A DNA stretch of 64,000 bases, from positions 55,624,203-55,688,202 of the forward strand of contig OZ020313.1 in assembly GCA_963971305.1 (NCBI GenBank). The letters are read 5' to 3'. The position numbers and the translations under genes were made by a program. Below are positions 13,944-25,924 of this stretch, in pieces. Below the pieces are notes generated by a model. It saw only the letters and a program-made list of their open reading frames with translations. It was not told the DNA's origin and searched no databases. The DNA comes from Arcuatula senhousia. Lineage: Eukaryota; Mollusca; Bivalvia; Mytilida; Mytilidae. How positions within the stretch are numbered: the stretch's first letter is position 1; each line of letters begins with the position of its first letter.

Positions 13944-14851
13944 AATGTTGTAACGACAGCGTATAATGTTGTAACCACATAGTATAATGATGTACCCACA
14001 TAGTATATTGTTGTAATCACATATTATAATGTTGTAAGTACTGAGTATAATGTTGCACAAACTTAGTATAATGTTGTGACAGCATAGTATAATGGTGTAA
14101 TCACAGAGTATAATGTTGAAGAGACAGCGTATAATTATGCAACCACAGAGTATAATGTTGTAACCCCAGAGTATAATGTTGAATAGACAGCGTATAATGA
14201 TCTAACGACTGCATAATAAGTTGTAACCACATAGTATAATGTTGTCACCACGGTGCATAATGTTGTAACGCCTGACTATAATGTGGTAACGACATCGTAT
14301 AATGTTGTCTCAACAGCGTAAAATGATGAAACGACAGAGTATAAAGTTGTAAGGCCCGAGTATAATGGTGTAACGCCTGCGTATAATGGTGTAATAGCTG
14401 AGTATAATGGTGTAACGCCTGAGTATAATGTGATAACTACTAAATATAATGCTGTAACGACAGTGTATAATATTAAACAACAGAGTAAACTAAAGAAAAG
14501 ACTGAGTATAATGTTAAAACTGCATAGTATGATGCTGCAATGACTGAATATAATAATGTAACGAAAGAGTATAAAGTTTTAAGGACTGAGTATAATGTTG
14601 AAACGACCTAACATAATGTTGACACGACTTCACATAATGTTGACACAACTGAGTATAATGTTGACACGACTGAACATAATGTTATAACGACTGAACATAA
14701 TGGTATAACGACTGAGTATAATATTCTAACCGCTGAGTATAATGTGGGTACGACTGAATATAATGTTGTAAGGACTTAATATAAAGTTGTAACGACTGAG
14801 TATAAAGTTGTAACGACTGAGCATAATGACGTTACAACTGAGTATAATGAT
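13944..14851. repeat. 21 bp minisatellite (about 43 degenerate units)
   Basis: Units resemble GTATAATGTTGTAACGACTGA, with the core TATAATG strongly kept and the GTAACGACTGA part variable. Left units favour ACCACATA endings and right units ACGACTGA, so the array is old and regionally diverged, unlike the homogeneous array next to it. Confidence 0.93.
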
Positions 14852-15234
14852 GGTGACCAACATAAGGCAGTCCTGGCGTTCCATATAAATTACCGGAAAT
14901 ATCTAACACGGTATGAATGAAGAATTAAAATGTCTATAAAACGAAATTTTTGTCATGTCTTGAAAATGCGGGAGATTACACAAAAAGTCGAGAGAACGGG
15001 AGACGGGTCAAAAAGTCGGGAGATTTTGTCTCCCGGCAGGAGAATCACATTTATGACTGTTTCAAAAACATATCATTACTTTAAAATCATAAACTATAAT
15101 AGTCAAGAAAAACATATTTGTGTTTTGATTTGTACCAAACATCTTTTCTTCCACACTTGTATGTATGTTGATATCCCCACACCCTTTCCGGAAATTGCTG
15201 GATTCACCCTGCCCCCGGGTTGCCGACAGAGTGT
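14852..15234. other. Unassigned sequence with a small inverted motif
   Basis: There is a GGGAGAC-rich patch near 14970-15045 with an inverted CGGGAGATTTTGTCTCCCG at about 15016-15034. An open frame at 14930-15238 has no recognisable domain and ends in the neighbouring fold-back repeat, so I do not call a gene. Confidence 0.4.
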
Positions 15235-15453
15235 CTAAGGGACCGACCATTTAACTTGAATTGGGGGGGGGGGGGGGTTTGGTTTTTTTCTTAAAAAACA
15301 TATTTTGAAAATTATTTTTGATGAAAAAAAAATAATGCTGATGCCGTGTCGCCTTCGAAAAATAAATATTTATCCGCACACTGCGCGGAATAAAAATCTG
15401 ATCAAAACAAAAAACCAAGCCCCCCCTTTCAAGTTAAATGGTCCGTCCCTAAG
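15235..15453. mobile_element. Fold-back/MITE with G-rich inverted arms (219 bp)
   Basis: The left arm at 15235-15270 (CTAAGGGACCGACCATTTAA, then a run of about 15 G) is matched by the reverse complement of 15420-15453 with about three mismatches over ~34 bp. The middle is AT rich. GTCT occurs next to both ends and may be the target duplication, but the alignment is uncertain. The right end abuts the truncated LINE. Confidence 0.75.
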
Positions 15454-16385
15454 TCTTCGTCTTTCCTGGATTTCTAATAATTTATACAGATGGCTCTAAA
15501 GATGGTGATAGCGTTGCTGCTGCTACTGTCTCAGGGAATAGCACGTCAACACAAGGCCTCCCGTCTACTGCTTCCATTTTTACAGCTGAAGCAAGAGCCA
15601 TCATCTTAGCCCTCAAGCTAATTGATGCTTCTAAACACTCTCAATTCTTTATCTGTTCCGATTCTCTCTCTTGTCTTCTGGCAATTGAGAATTGTAACTT
15701 GAAAACCCCATTAATTTCTAAAATTGTATATATGGTTCATCAATTGATTAGAGGTGGCGTAGAATTGATTTTCCTATGGGTACCCAGTCATACTGGTATT
15801 CATGGGAATTCAGTTGTGGACAGGGTTGCGAAGGAAGCCCTTCGTAAACCCGTGTCCAACTGTTTCATTCCTTATTCGGATTGTAGAAATACAATCCAAA
15901 TATATGTTCAGACTTTATGGGATGAGGTTTGGGCTGCCGCTGAGCACAACAAACTTCATGAGCTAAAACCACAGCTCGGGGAGAGTCATGTTTCATTTAG
16001 ATGCCGTCGAGACCAGGTGGTCATCACTAGATGTCGTATAGGACACTCTAGAGTAACTCATGGCCACCTGATGACACAGGAGGAGGCCCCGATGTGCATT
16101 CCCTGTGACTCGCGGTATTCTTTGAAACATGTTCTTCTTGACTGTGTTGATGTTGCTCCAGCACGTATGAAGTATTTCAATTGTGCCACAATGCACGATT
16201 TGTTCAGCGGCACCCAAACAGATGTCATTTTATCATTTTTAAAGGAAATTGGATTGTTTTCAAAAAAATTAGATCTGTTTTTCTATGATATAGTTCTTGT
16301 TCAATTACTGTTTTATTTTATTATTTGCATTGCTTTTTCGTTGTTTTGTTATTTTTTTTTCCTTTTGATTAGTTTTATATTTTAG
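15453..16385 (+). pseudogene. LINE ORF2 C-terminal fragment: RNase H domain plus Cys/His tail
   Basis: The frame is open from 15453 to the stop at 16383-16385 (310 residues), upstream of the first ATG at 15699. It contains YTDGSKDG (first catalytic Asp), TAEARAIILALK (Glu), CSDSLSCL (second Asp) and WVPSHTGIHGN followed by VVDRVAKEAL (conserved His and last Asp), so the RNase H signature residues are all present. About 125 residues later CIPCDSRYSLKHVLLDC fits the C-x2-C-x7-H-x4-C motif common at the end of such ORFs. The last ~30 residues are Phe/Ile rich and may be UTR read-through. It is a fragment of a retrotransposon polyprotein, not a host gene. Confidence 0.85.
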
Positions 16386-16563
16386 TTTGTTCATTTTTAA
16401 AGTTTGCTTTTTATCAATTTATCTTTTCATACCTTTTGTTTTATCTACGGTCTTTTGACTCTGTTTTATTTCCAGTTTTGATTTGGTTATTATAACATGT
16501 TGATGTCCCGATTATGGCTGAAATATCGCCGACGGGACACTAAGCAACCAACAATCAATCAAT
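15453..16563 (+). mobile_element. 5'-truncated RNase H-bearing non-LTR retrotransposon
   Basis: The insert begins at the fold-back element and runs through the end of a LINE ORF into a 3' UTR. The UTR ends with a conserved-looking block (GGCTGAAATATCGCCGACGG, 16518-16537), then ACACTAAGCAACC and a short AATC-type tail. The coding part has an RNase H domain and a Cys/His motif at the C terminus, as in I/Nimb-type elements; the clade is inference. Endonuclease and reverse transcriptase are missing, which is usual for 5'-truncated LINE copies. Confidence 0.87.
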
Positions 16564-17012
16564 CGTCTTTCTTCATCGCTTCCTGCATCGTTTTGTAAAA
16601 TAAGAGTTATTCATCTTTGAACACTATTAATATTGACACAAAAAAATAGACGCAAATTTTAAAGCAATTTTTGTCATACAAGTCAATTTATATAGAACAT
16701 AGAGGAATGTGGAGCCCACAGTAGAAAATATTTGTTTCCAAACCAAGTGTATACGTTAACTCCTTCTTTGTGTTGCTTAAAACACAGGGGCCTGCTCCCG
16801 GCCTTTGGGTTAAGAGTCAAAGAGCCACCAGCTAGAAAACAATTCTAGCTGATCGCTCTTTGACTATTTCAGGACAGGTTTTGAATTATATGTATTTTAT
16901 CTAGACCTTGGTCCGATTGCAGCACTGCTCATATAAGGCTTATAAAAGATTAATGAAAAATAATAATATTTAGAATTCTTAGAATTTATAGTGCAAACGA
17001 TAACGATATATT
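16564..17012. other. Gene-free stretch with a hairpin and a dispersed-repeat fragment
   Basis: An inverted repeat lies at about 16812-16864: GTCAAAGAGC ... CCAGCTAGAA, then TTCTAGCTGATCGCTCTTTG. Next comes a ~60 bp piece (about 16875-16938, TTTTGAATTATATGTATTTT) of the dispersed repeat seen in full at 55835-56125. No coding potential was seen. Confidence 0.6.
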
Positions 17013-17932
17013 TTTATACCTCCAGCTTAAAAAGTCCTTTCCTCCGTCCTTCCGTTACATCTCAGGATACTCATCTCTTATTCGCAACTATTCCTAAATT
17101 TTTCCTCTTGATGGATTTTCATGAAACTTGCACACAACCTTTGTGACATAATGTAAATGTGAAACTCCTATTTCAAAATATGATCAAAATGATTTAGCGA
17201 AATACGCAATTTGACGACATAGGGGTACCCCCATCTCCTATCCATAACTGATAAACCCTTTGATGGATTGTCATGAAATTTTCACACTATTTGTGAGATT
17301 TAATTAAGATGAGCACCTCCTATTTGATCATCTTGGTTTTTGTGGTTCCCATCTCTGGCGGACCTAAAATTTTGAAACGGGAGGGCGCACAATTTAAAAA
17401 AATGTTCTGGGACCTCTTGTTTCATACAGTTCCTAGCTAAATTTTCCTGTTAAACGGGAGGGCGCTCGTCCGGCACGCCGGATTTAAGAAGCAAAGAGGA
17501 TGGGGCAATTTTCGAGTTTCAAAAGTCTGAAAGGGCAACTTCAAAACCTGTAAACACGAACATGAACAGCACGAGCAAACATAAAACCAACTGAATGAAA
17601 ATCAACAACGCCAACTCAAGTCATAAGTTAACAAGAGTGAACTCAGGTGCTCTGGAAGAGTAAGCGATATAGCACACCCGTCGTGCTGCTAATTTTCAAT
17701 TAAGTGTGTCAAATCCGCCTTTGCCCATAGCAAAACATGGACTTAGCCATTAAAATATCTCTTAAACGGAATTCCTCATCCATGTAAACCCTTAGACCGA
17801 TTTTCATGAAACTTTTACATCATCTGCCTGATATAATGTAGATGTGCACCTTCTTCTATTATGATAAATGTGATATGATTGATATTGGCGGACGGGGCTA
17901 CATAAGCAGCTGTAACAGTTTTTTCTAGTTAT
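17013..17932 (-). mobile_element. Pearl-like element with tandem core repeats, interrupted
   Basis: In reverse complement this matches the element at 58630-59405. It has the AGAAAAAACTGT..AGC end (17900-17932), core repeats carrying the 'CATGAAA..ACATAATGTA..TGTG' block (about 17110-17340 and 17700-17870), and the CCTCCGTCCTTCCG/TATACC end at 17018-17060. About 350 bp of unrelated sequence splits the core, including a Penelope-like tail. No coding capacity. Confidence 0.75.
17470..17695 (-). mobile_element. Penelope-like element 3' tail fragment
   Basis: The reverse complement matches the non-coding tail after the reverse transcriptase ORF at 53380-53595. Shared blocks include the 'GGGTGTGCTATA', 'GCTTACTCTTCC(A)GAGCACC' and 'TTTTGACACT..TGCCCC' regions. 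Only the 3' tail is present, so it is a heavily truncated copy, nested in the pearl-like element. Confidence 0.75.
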
Positions 17933-19204
17933 GACTAAAAGAGTAGTTATTGTCTTGAAGTGATATCATAAAATTGCTTTCTGTCATAAAAATTCTATAG
18001 GTGATTTATACTAAAATGTACACCAAAACTGTTTATTTTCATTTTTATTTATTGTAATGACATTATGACACTGTTTTACTAAATAATTGAACACCAAAAA
18101 GGTTTTGCCAAAAATACAAAAAATATAACGTGTGCCGAGTTTGGACTTTGATTTCATAGAGCATTACTGAAATGTGAATAACGGTTTACCGAAAGTATGA
18201 TTATTTATACTAAACAACACTTCTAGTCAACGCGAAGAATTAATAACGATTATTTTATATAAAAGCTGCAAAAAAAGTGCGGATAAAGGTAAGTTTTAGA
18301 AGGTATATTTTTCATATTATGTGTATTTCATTCAATTGAAAAAAAAATTGTTTTTATTTTTATTTTTGGCATATACCTTGAAACGAAGAAAAGGATTAGT
18401 TGTGTCACAGAAAATAATAAACTTAAAAAAAACAAACCAGCAACACAAAAAGCAATGAAATACCCTCAAAATGGATTATCCTTACTTTCTAAGAAACGTC
18501 AATGACTCTTTGGGTCAGCATGTTCTTCGTTTATGAAAATAATTGTAAAAAATCCATCTAAATTGTACATCGGTACGAACTTTTGAAGTCGACAAATTCG
18601 TAGTACTCATTTGGACCTATTTCTAATTGAACTGGTCTACATAGAATATCATAAAAAATTTAGGCGAGGCATTAAACTAATGTTTACAAGTGCTATGAAC
18701 CAATTCTCTCTCAGACTAATGTCCTTAATGTTTTAAATTAGCGACAGAAACCCACATGCACAAACCTGAATGTCATGGCCATAAATTGAATCTAACTCGG
18801 GTATGCATTTAGTCTTACAAAGCCAATAACACAACAGCAGTCTATACATGGCATGGTTAACCAGCAGAGGTTTAGAAAATAGGCAGAAAATCATCAAATC
18901 ACAAAACATCTAAAATAGATTACAGAAACAGGTCTTCATTCTATTTCCGCATGTGACATTTCAGTTTAAGGTTTATTCAGGTATTGTGGATGTTCTGTTT
19001 ACTTTTGTGAAAGTTTGAAAGAAAGTGTGGTTATCAAAAGCTTAAGCAATCTCTTCACAGAACGACACGAGAAAATTGTTTACAGAAAAATTCATTAATT
19101 CAACATTTAAATTAAATCGTTCTACACTTTTCAGAAAGCAAAGATAATAAATGACAACTACACAGGGAATGATATTTAATTACCTTTTGTAGTACGCATA
19201 GTAG
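17933..19204. other. No feature recognised
   Basis: AT-rich sequence without tandem structure, long frames or recognisable element ends. Confidence 0.5.
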
Positions 19205-19505
19205 ACCAAGACAATAAGACGATAAAGAGATGTGGAATAAGTGTACGCGACACAACCAACATAAAGAAACGGCAATTTAAAAAATCACATTGGAAAACAG
19301 CCAGCAGTCTTCAACATGACCAGAGGTCACTGCTCGCTGTCTTGCATTGGCCCAAGACAAAAATACAATACATAAGATTCAAACGAACCCCTAAATTATC
19401 AACGAAAGACCCATTTCTGGACATAGAACAAAAAAACAGGGACAAACAAAAGCTTTGACAAGGATTCCTGGCTAAGGACAGGAATACCGGTAGATATCAT
19501 CAAAA
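19205..19505 (-). repeat. Dispersed repeat D, minus-orientation copy
   Basis: Starts near AAAGAGATGTGGAATAAGTG, continues through CGCGACACAACC, and ends near CAAGGATTCCTGGCTAAGG. Full relatives lie at 24525-24810 and 57785-58065 (same orientation) and 55835-56125 (opposite). No target duplication was identified. It may be part of a larger retroelement, perhaps an LTR or 3' region; unproven. Confidence 0.8.
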
Positions 19506-20585
19506 GATCAAACCAAAGTATATATGCATCTGTACTTAAAACTAATTTGCATTTTACCTTTCAGCTGAGCCTTGCAAAAAGTGCCTACCTCAGCTGATAA
19601 AGACTGGATATAAAACTTTGAACTATTTTCCTGCTAATCTAATGTAATTTTTATACTTTTATACAGATCCCTAGCTGCAAAATCGTAGCACTTAAGATTT
19701 TTTTTGTTTTCATTTGGATTTTTAAGCATCTTTGGTTGCATAAAAATCCAAATGACAAAACAGCAAACCCGGCCAAGAGCTAAGTTTTTGCAGCAAGCAG
19801 CTTCATTATTATTAATCAATATTTGAACATGGTACCTTTAACTGTCAGATTTTACTGTTAGAGAGGTTTTGATTGATTTTTTTTAAATGGAATATATTGA
19901 ACTGTAAAATTTATATGTTTAAATTGTGTCAACTTCATTTCTGACATAGATTCTTATACTAACCTACAATATACGGTAATAGGTCAATAAAATGAAAAGA
20001 TTAATTTCTTAGGATTGAAAGGTATCATATTACGAGTCATGTTTTGATTTATTTTTAAGACACGTGATTGACTTTTGTGAAGCCATTTATTCCAGAAATA
20101 TCAAGTAGTAAATCAGGACAAATATGAGAATAACTATTTATAATTATTTTTTCTTTATGGTGTAAATAGTTGAAGATATTATTTAATCTATAGACCGGAT
20201 TAACTGTCTGCCGAAGGACTAAATATCGTTGGTTATAAGAACAGTCGAATATATAGGCATTATGATAGTGATACAAATTATACTTACATTGACTTAGTCG
20301 AAGAATTCTTATACGGCCATTCCGAGTTGGTCCAACTCATGCAGAATACTTACACTGTATGTCCGAAGATGATATGACCATATTTATTTTTTTAACGAAC
20401 TAAAAAAAAAAATTTGCTTTTTCGTTAAACTATTTTGTGTTACAAAGGTCGGAGTCTGTTTGCTGTTTCATTGCGAGGCATACATATCTTTCTTACATAA
20501 TAAGTTTTAAATAAGTTGTAAGAAAAATAAAAAGGTCCGGCGATGAAGTCAACCCCCCCCCCCATAAGGAGTGTCAAACAGTAAA
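19506..20585. other. No feature recognised
   Basis: AT-rich sequence. A run of nine C at about 20556 precedes the minisatellite. Short frames have no similarity I recognise. Confidence 0.5.
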
Positions 20586-21600
20586 CACTCAATTTATCCA
20601 TGGGGAGAGTTTCAACACTGAATTTATCCATGGGGAGAGTTTCAACACTGAATTTATCCATGGGGAGAGTTTCAAGCATGTACAGTGAACATTCAATCTA
20701 TCGACAGGGAGAGTTTCAAGCATGTACAGTACACATTCAAGCTATTCACAGGTAGAGTTTCAAGCATGTACAGTGAACATTCAAGCTATTCACAGGGAGA
20801 ATTTCAAGCATGTACAGTACACATTCAATCTATCCACAGGGAGAGTTTCAAGCATGCACAGTAAACATTCAAGCTATTCACAGGGAGAGTTTCAAGCATG
20901 TACAGTAAACATTCAAGCTATTCACAGGGAGAATTTCAAGCATGTACAGTAAACATTCAAGCTATTCACAGGGAGAGTTTCAAGCATGCACAGTAAACAT
21001 TCAAGCTATTCACAGGGAGAATTTCAAGCATGTACAGTAAACATTCAAGCTATTCACAGGGAGAGTTTCAAGCATGTACAGTACACATTCAATCTTTCCA
21101 CAGGAAGAGCTTCAAACATGTCCAGTACACATTCAATCTATCGACAGGAGAGTGTCAAGCATGTCCAGTACACATTCAATCTATCGACAGGAGAGTTTCA
21201 AGCATGTCCAGTACACATTCAATCTATCGACAGGAAAGCATGTCCAGTACACATTCAATCTATCGACAGGAGAGTTTCAAGCATGTCCAGTACACATTCA
21301 ATCTATCGACAGGAAAGCATGTCCAGTACACATTCAATCTATCGACAGGAGAGTTTCAAGCATGTTCAGTACACATTCAATCTATCGACAGGGCAGTTTC
21401 AACAGGGATTGGGAAGGCAGGGGGCCATGGGCCATTGGCACATAAAAAATGAAAATGGCCCCCTTTCATCTCAAAAAAAATATTTTGACTATTAAGAAAT
21501 GGCCCTTTGAAATTTTGAATTTCCATGAAAAAAGTGGTAAATGGCTAACAATTCCTTCCCAATCCCTGTTTCAAGCACGTACACATTCAATTTATTCAAG
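20586..21600. repeat. Composite minisatellite: 30 bp units then 44 bp units
   Basis: Three units of 30 bp (AATTTATCCATGGGGAGAGT + TTCAACACTG) at about 20588-20680 grade into about 16 units of 44 bp (GAGTTTCAAGCATGTACAGT, then AAACATTCAAGCTATTCACA, then GGGA) up to 21402. Some later units are shortened by loss of GAGTTTCA. Both unit types share the GGGGAGAGTTTCAA block, so one derives from the other. One more degenerate unit lies beyond the MITE at 21569-21600. Open frames across it are periodic and not coding. Confidence 0.92.
21403..21568. mobile_element. Short TIR element (166 bp, hAT-like ends) in the minisatellite
   Basis: Ends CAGGGATTGGGAAGG and CCTTCCCAATCCCTG are perfect 15 bp inverted repeats. 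It is flanked by TTTCAA on both sides, part of the minisatellite unit. Internal GGGGGCCATGGGCCATT and AATGGCCCCC add a second inverted pair. CAGGG termini are typical of hAT MITEs, but hAT duplications are 8 bp and only 6 match here. Confidence 0.82.
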
Positions 21601-23883
21601 AATAAAGGGAGGTCATTTTTTATAACAATGTATAATTGCTAACAAATGAACAGAGATGTAAAAATTCACATAAATGATACATCTTTTAAGTTGAAGAACA
21701 CTTTAAATGTTTTTGTTCATAATCTTTGCTAGTTTTTGGTCAGTTTTCATTCGGCATGAATGTTAGGGGTTAAATCAATCGATTCTTTGACGGAATGTTT
21801 TGTTGGAATAAAAAAAAGTACAACATGAATAAAAAAGCTGTCTGAAATAATATACTTTTCCTACAATAGATATTGTATAGGGAAAACTGTTCTGTAACCA
21901 ATAAAGTGAAGTCCTATTGACGCAATCTATTCATAAAGTCTAATTTCCGGTTTTACGTTCCCAGACGATAACCACATACATCTCCAAACGACATTAAAAA
22001 CGCGCCAAAAGAAAGCTGGGTATTGTCGATGTAACTAATTGTAGTATTTGGGTGCCATCATCTACATCAGAATATAACATTTCTTTATCTCTAGATTTAT
22101 ACAGAACTAAACATTCTGGTATTGATTTAAGCAGAAAAATCCAATGAACAATCAATAACCTCTACTCATATAAGACATATTCGATTATCTCCCTTGCTTA
22201 TGGTTTCTGAGACTGGGATATATTTGTACCTTTTATCTGGGATTTAAACGTTGAGAGTAAATGGATTAACCAATACGAGCTAGAATTATGTGGAAGATGC
22301 TACGTAAAAGCAGAGGATAGATAAAATAAGGAGTTTCTACTCAAATTGGATAACACCTGGCGTATCATATGTTAAACATCATTTGAAGTTTTTACCGGTG
22401 AAAAGATGCCCCTCACGGATGTTACTTGAGTGTTTATATTTGTATGTTATTTGTTTTACGTTACGTCAATAATAATTAGCTAAACGGTTACGTTACATTT
22501 TTAATTACAACAACATAGATATACAAGATTTATTCGATTGTAAAACATGGCAGTGAACCTAATCGATCATCGTCGCTAATTCTCCGAGCTATTTACTCAT
22601 TCTTAATACGTTTTTTAAACAAATGCTTAACGAATAGAGGCTAGATAGAAGTGTAAATATGGCGTGGATTATTGACCTGCAACCGATTGTTATGGAATGG
22701 ATTTAACTCAAGGTAAATCGGTAATCAATAGAGTATTGTTACATATTGCTATATTGCCTCGGTTTGTCACTTGCTTAGAATCATCATATATTTACTATGT
22801 TGTTTTATATATATATGTGTGGGCATTACATGGCTAAGTCTCCTATTTCGCATATATACCATATTTCCACGAGACCCCACTATCAAGTCCGGGACTGCAC
22901 ATACTATATAATGACTTTGCAATTTTTGATATGTATAAAGTTTAACATCGATTCCTTTATATTTGCAAAATTAGTTACTTAGTTAGTTATTTGTTCCCAA
23001 GCAGCACATGTTCTGCTATATCAGGGTGGATGATAGAATGAACATGAAAAGACGATGAAGTGGTCGAAATGGGGACAATTTGGGAAACACGTTTTGATGG
23101 TCACTGGTTTGGGTAAAGTCGGACAATTAAGTTTACTGAAAGAAAACCTACGGTTTATTATCTTACTAAAACCTGCAGCAGTCCCTTTAACGTCCGAGAA
23201 AGGCAAATCACCCCACCCCACACAATGCATTACTACAGTGTGTGGCCAGTTTTGACATGCAATATGACACGAAATCTGTTTTCAAACGCTAGTGGCACAC
23301 TTTGACACATCACAGTTGATCTGTAGACATACGACAGTTTAGTGATGTTGTGTCCATTTCGCCGCCCGAGACACACACGAGCGTACATTTATGCTGGATA
23401 ACCATTCGTGATACCAACTAGAAGGTAGTTCTGGAACATAACAAATAATTTGCTATATATAGTATGTAACTACCTACTTAGAAGACAGGTAAACTATAAC
23501 CTTTTGACCCTGCTCAGTGACCACTGATTTTACTACATGGGTTATTTGTTTATCTTCTTGTTAGTATTTGAAATGGTGATCTAGATCATGTTTTATGTCG
23601 CCATGGATTTTATCCTTTTTTACAGCAAAAGTTGTCATTCTGTCATTGTTCTTCATGATTGTGATGTCTAGGTATATGTTTGTCAATAGGTATACAACAA
23701 AACGTTCATTGTTAGTTTGTTTTGAAGCGGATAGGACAGCGTTTGATCTTATCTGTTAGAACTTTATATGAAATCTTCTTGTTTCCTCTGCAGAATCGAG
23801 TCCGTACAGTGTATTAACGTTGTTCGCCCAATGCTTCTAATGACATGTTCATCTTTATGTTGTGCTGTTTGGCATAATGTGCA
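21601..23883. other. No feature recognised
   Basis: Unique-looking AT-rich DNA. Open frames at 22797-22982 and 23055-23255 lack recognisable domains and credible gene context. Confidence 0.5.
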
Positions 23884-24372
23884 GTTTGACATTCTGAGTG
23901 AAGAAAACAAAAAGTTCTAAGTAAGTTCAGTTGTGGAGACTGGTGGTTTTATTGGACTAGTTTGTGAACATTGAGCACTTTTGTAGGACTGTCATATGCT
24001 ATAATGATAAGAAAATAAGAAATGCCAACCGATTTTTTACTCTTCCAGAGCACCCGACTTCACTTTCGCTTCGACTTGAGTTTACGTTGTTGAATGCGGT
24101 TTGGATGATATGTGTGTGTTTGTTTGTTTGACATTCTGAGTGAAGAAAACAAAAAGTTCTAAGTAAGTTCAGTTGTGGAGACTAGTGGTTTTATTGGACT
24201 AGTTTGTGAACATTGAGCACTTTTGTAGGACTGTCATATGCTATAATGATAAGAAAATAAGAAATACCAACCGATTTTTTACTCTTCGGAGCACTCGACT
24301 TCACTTTCGCTTCGACTTAAGTTTACGTTGCTGAATGCGGTTTGGATGATATGTGTGTGTTTTGTGTGTTTG
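23884..24372 (+). repeat. Tandem duplication, two units of 242 bp
   Basis: GTTTGACATTCTGAGTGAAG begins at 23884 and again at 24126, and the two units are very similar throughout. Each ends with a Penelope-like tail piece (CTCTTCC.GAGCACCCGACTT through GTTTACGTTG), so one truncated copy was duplicated together with its flank. Confidence 0.9.
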
Positions 24373-24524
24373 TGGTGGTGAATTTATGTTTACATGTACC
24401 GATGCTTCGGATTAACGATATTTGATTGCCCCTTTGGTGCACCCTGGCTTATTTCTCTCTAAATTCAATGTGGCGACCGTTGCCAATTTAAAAGATGCTA
24501 TTTCAGGGTTTTTGTAAATATTAG

Positions 24525-24810
24525 AAAAGAATGAGATGTGGAATAAGTGTACGCGACACAGCCCGTAATTAAACGAAAGAAAAACCACAATGGACAACCG
24601 CCAGCAGCCTTCAACGAGGCCATTTGGCACTACTCGAGGTTCTGCAATTGGCCACTGGTCTAAATAAAATGCATATAATTCAAATCCAGCCCCGAAATAG
24701 TCACGGATAGACCCCCTTCTTAAACAAAGAACAGAAAACATCAAAAAGACAAGTACAAACGAAAGCTTTGTCAAAGATTCCTGGCTTAGGACAGGCACAT
24801 GTAATATGTG
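24525..24810 (-). repeat. Dispersed repeat D, minus-orientation copy
   Basis: Shares AATGAGATGTGGAATAAGTG and the GTACGCGACACA block at its left and AAAGATTCCTGGCTTAGGAC at its right with the other D copies. The 128-residue minus-strand frame over it is paralleled by a similar plus-strand frame at 55843-56190. The family may once have been translated, but no domain is recognisable. Confidence 0.82.
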
Positions 24811-25139
24811 TCGGGGTTAAACTAGTTTTTTGTAAACATGTGACTTTTGCATAGAACTTTAGACTAAACAAAATACGCATTTAAGTATAATTGAGGGGTA
24901 TTTCATGTATTATTCTTTTGTAAAGATCACCTATACATGCCTTTATGTACTTAGTATGCCAGTAAATATCCCATTGGGCTTTTAAAAGTGTCTGGTCTAA
25001 CGGCTATATTTGAAATCAATTTGAATTGAACACCTTCTCTCGGCTATACAGATAGTTTTTGTCTGTAAAAAGTCTGAACAAGATGATCGTTGATCGTTGA
25101 TGGACCTCCAAACAAACCCTTTTCATGTCCAAGTTACAT

Positions 25140-25455
25140 GAAAGACAAGCTGCTTAGTGGTTCTTGCTCTTATAGTAAACCTAAGGATGGACAGTTTGTA
25201 TAATCCAAGACTATAGCTTCTTGCTCTGATGATAATGGTAGAAGATTTGGACAGTTTGTATAACCATAGATAAGCTGCATGTGTGTTGCTTGCTCTGGAA
25301 ATAATGCTAGAAGTTTGGACATTTGTATAACCCAAGACAAGCTGTGTGTTGCTTGCTCTGGAAGTAATGCTAGAAGTTTGGACATTTGTATAACCCAAGA
25401 CAAGCTGTGTGTTGCTTGCTCTGGAAGTAATGCTAGAAGTTTGTACAGTATTTAA
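25140..25455. repeat. 63 bp minisatellite (about 5 units)
   Basis: GTATAACCCAAGACAAGCTG recurs at 25325 and 25388 (period 63), with more diverged units upstream. Because 63 is a multiple of three it leaves open frames, which I do not consider genes. Confidence 0.88.
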
Positions 25456-25924
25456 ACCCCAAGACTAGCTGCTTGTCTATTCATTGAGACAAAACCTAGA
25501 CATCGATTGGAAACAGCAGAAACCTCCCATCTGCCTTTTACATGTATTCTTTATCTAGAGTTGTAAAACATAAAATCAAACACTAAATTGTACTAGATAC
25601 CCTGTAGCGTGACGCAAGATGAAAATGCTAATTATTTGAATATTTTTTCCTTTATTAAATTGACCTTCACACGATTTAAATATCTGCTACGTTTTTATTC
25701 ATAATCAATGGTAATTATCGAACTAGAAAACAATATAGAGTTCTACTGTGGAAGGCCGACCAAGATTTCCGGGAAAGTTTTTGTATTGTGAGGGTTAATT
25801 GTTGTTTTATGTTGATTTGTAAGGCCTTGAAAATACAGCTACAATCTACGAAGCCAAAGGCACTGTATTGGCCTAACTAACTACGTCAACAGGAATGTAC
25901 TAGCCTAACGAAGGGGGTGATGGG

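Noticed and set aside
13944..14851. CRISPR-like array
   Set aside because: Units are contiguous and degenerate, without constant repeats separated by unique spacers; the DNA is animal.
14930..15238. 102-residue open frame
   Set aside because: No domain, and it ends inside a fold-back element; likely chance.
20722..21495. Plus-strand periodic frames over the 44 bp minisatellite
   Set aside because: All three frames are open and equally repetitive; they end in an inserted MITE.
23795..23870. Possible exon after a good acceptor (TTTCCTCTGCAG)
   Set aside because: Two frames stop within a few codons, the third has no supported donor, and there is no recognisable content.
24412..24798. 128-residue frame similar to the one at 55843-56190
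   Set aside because: Both lie over dispersed repeat D; similarity reflects the repeat and no known protein domain is visible.
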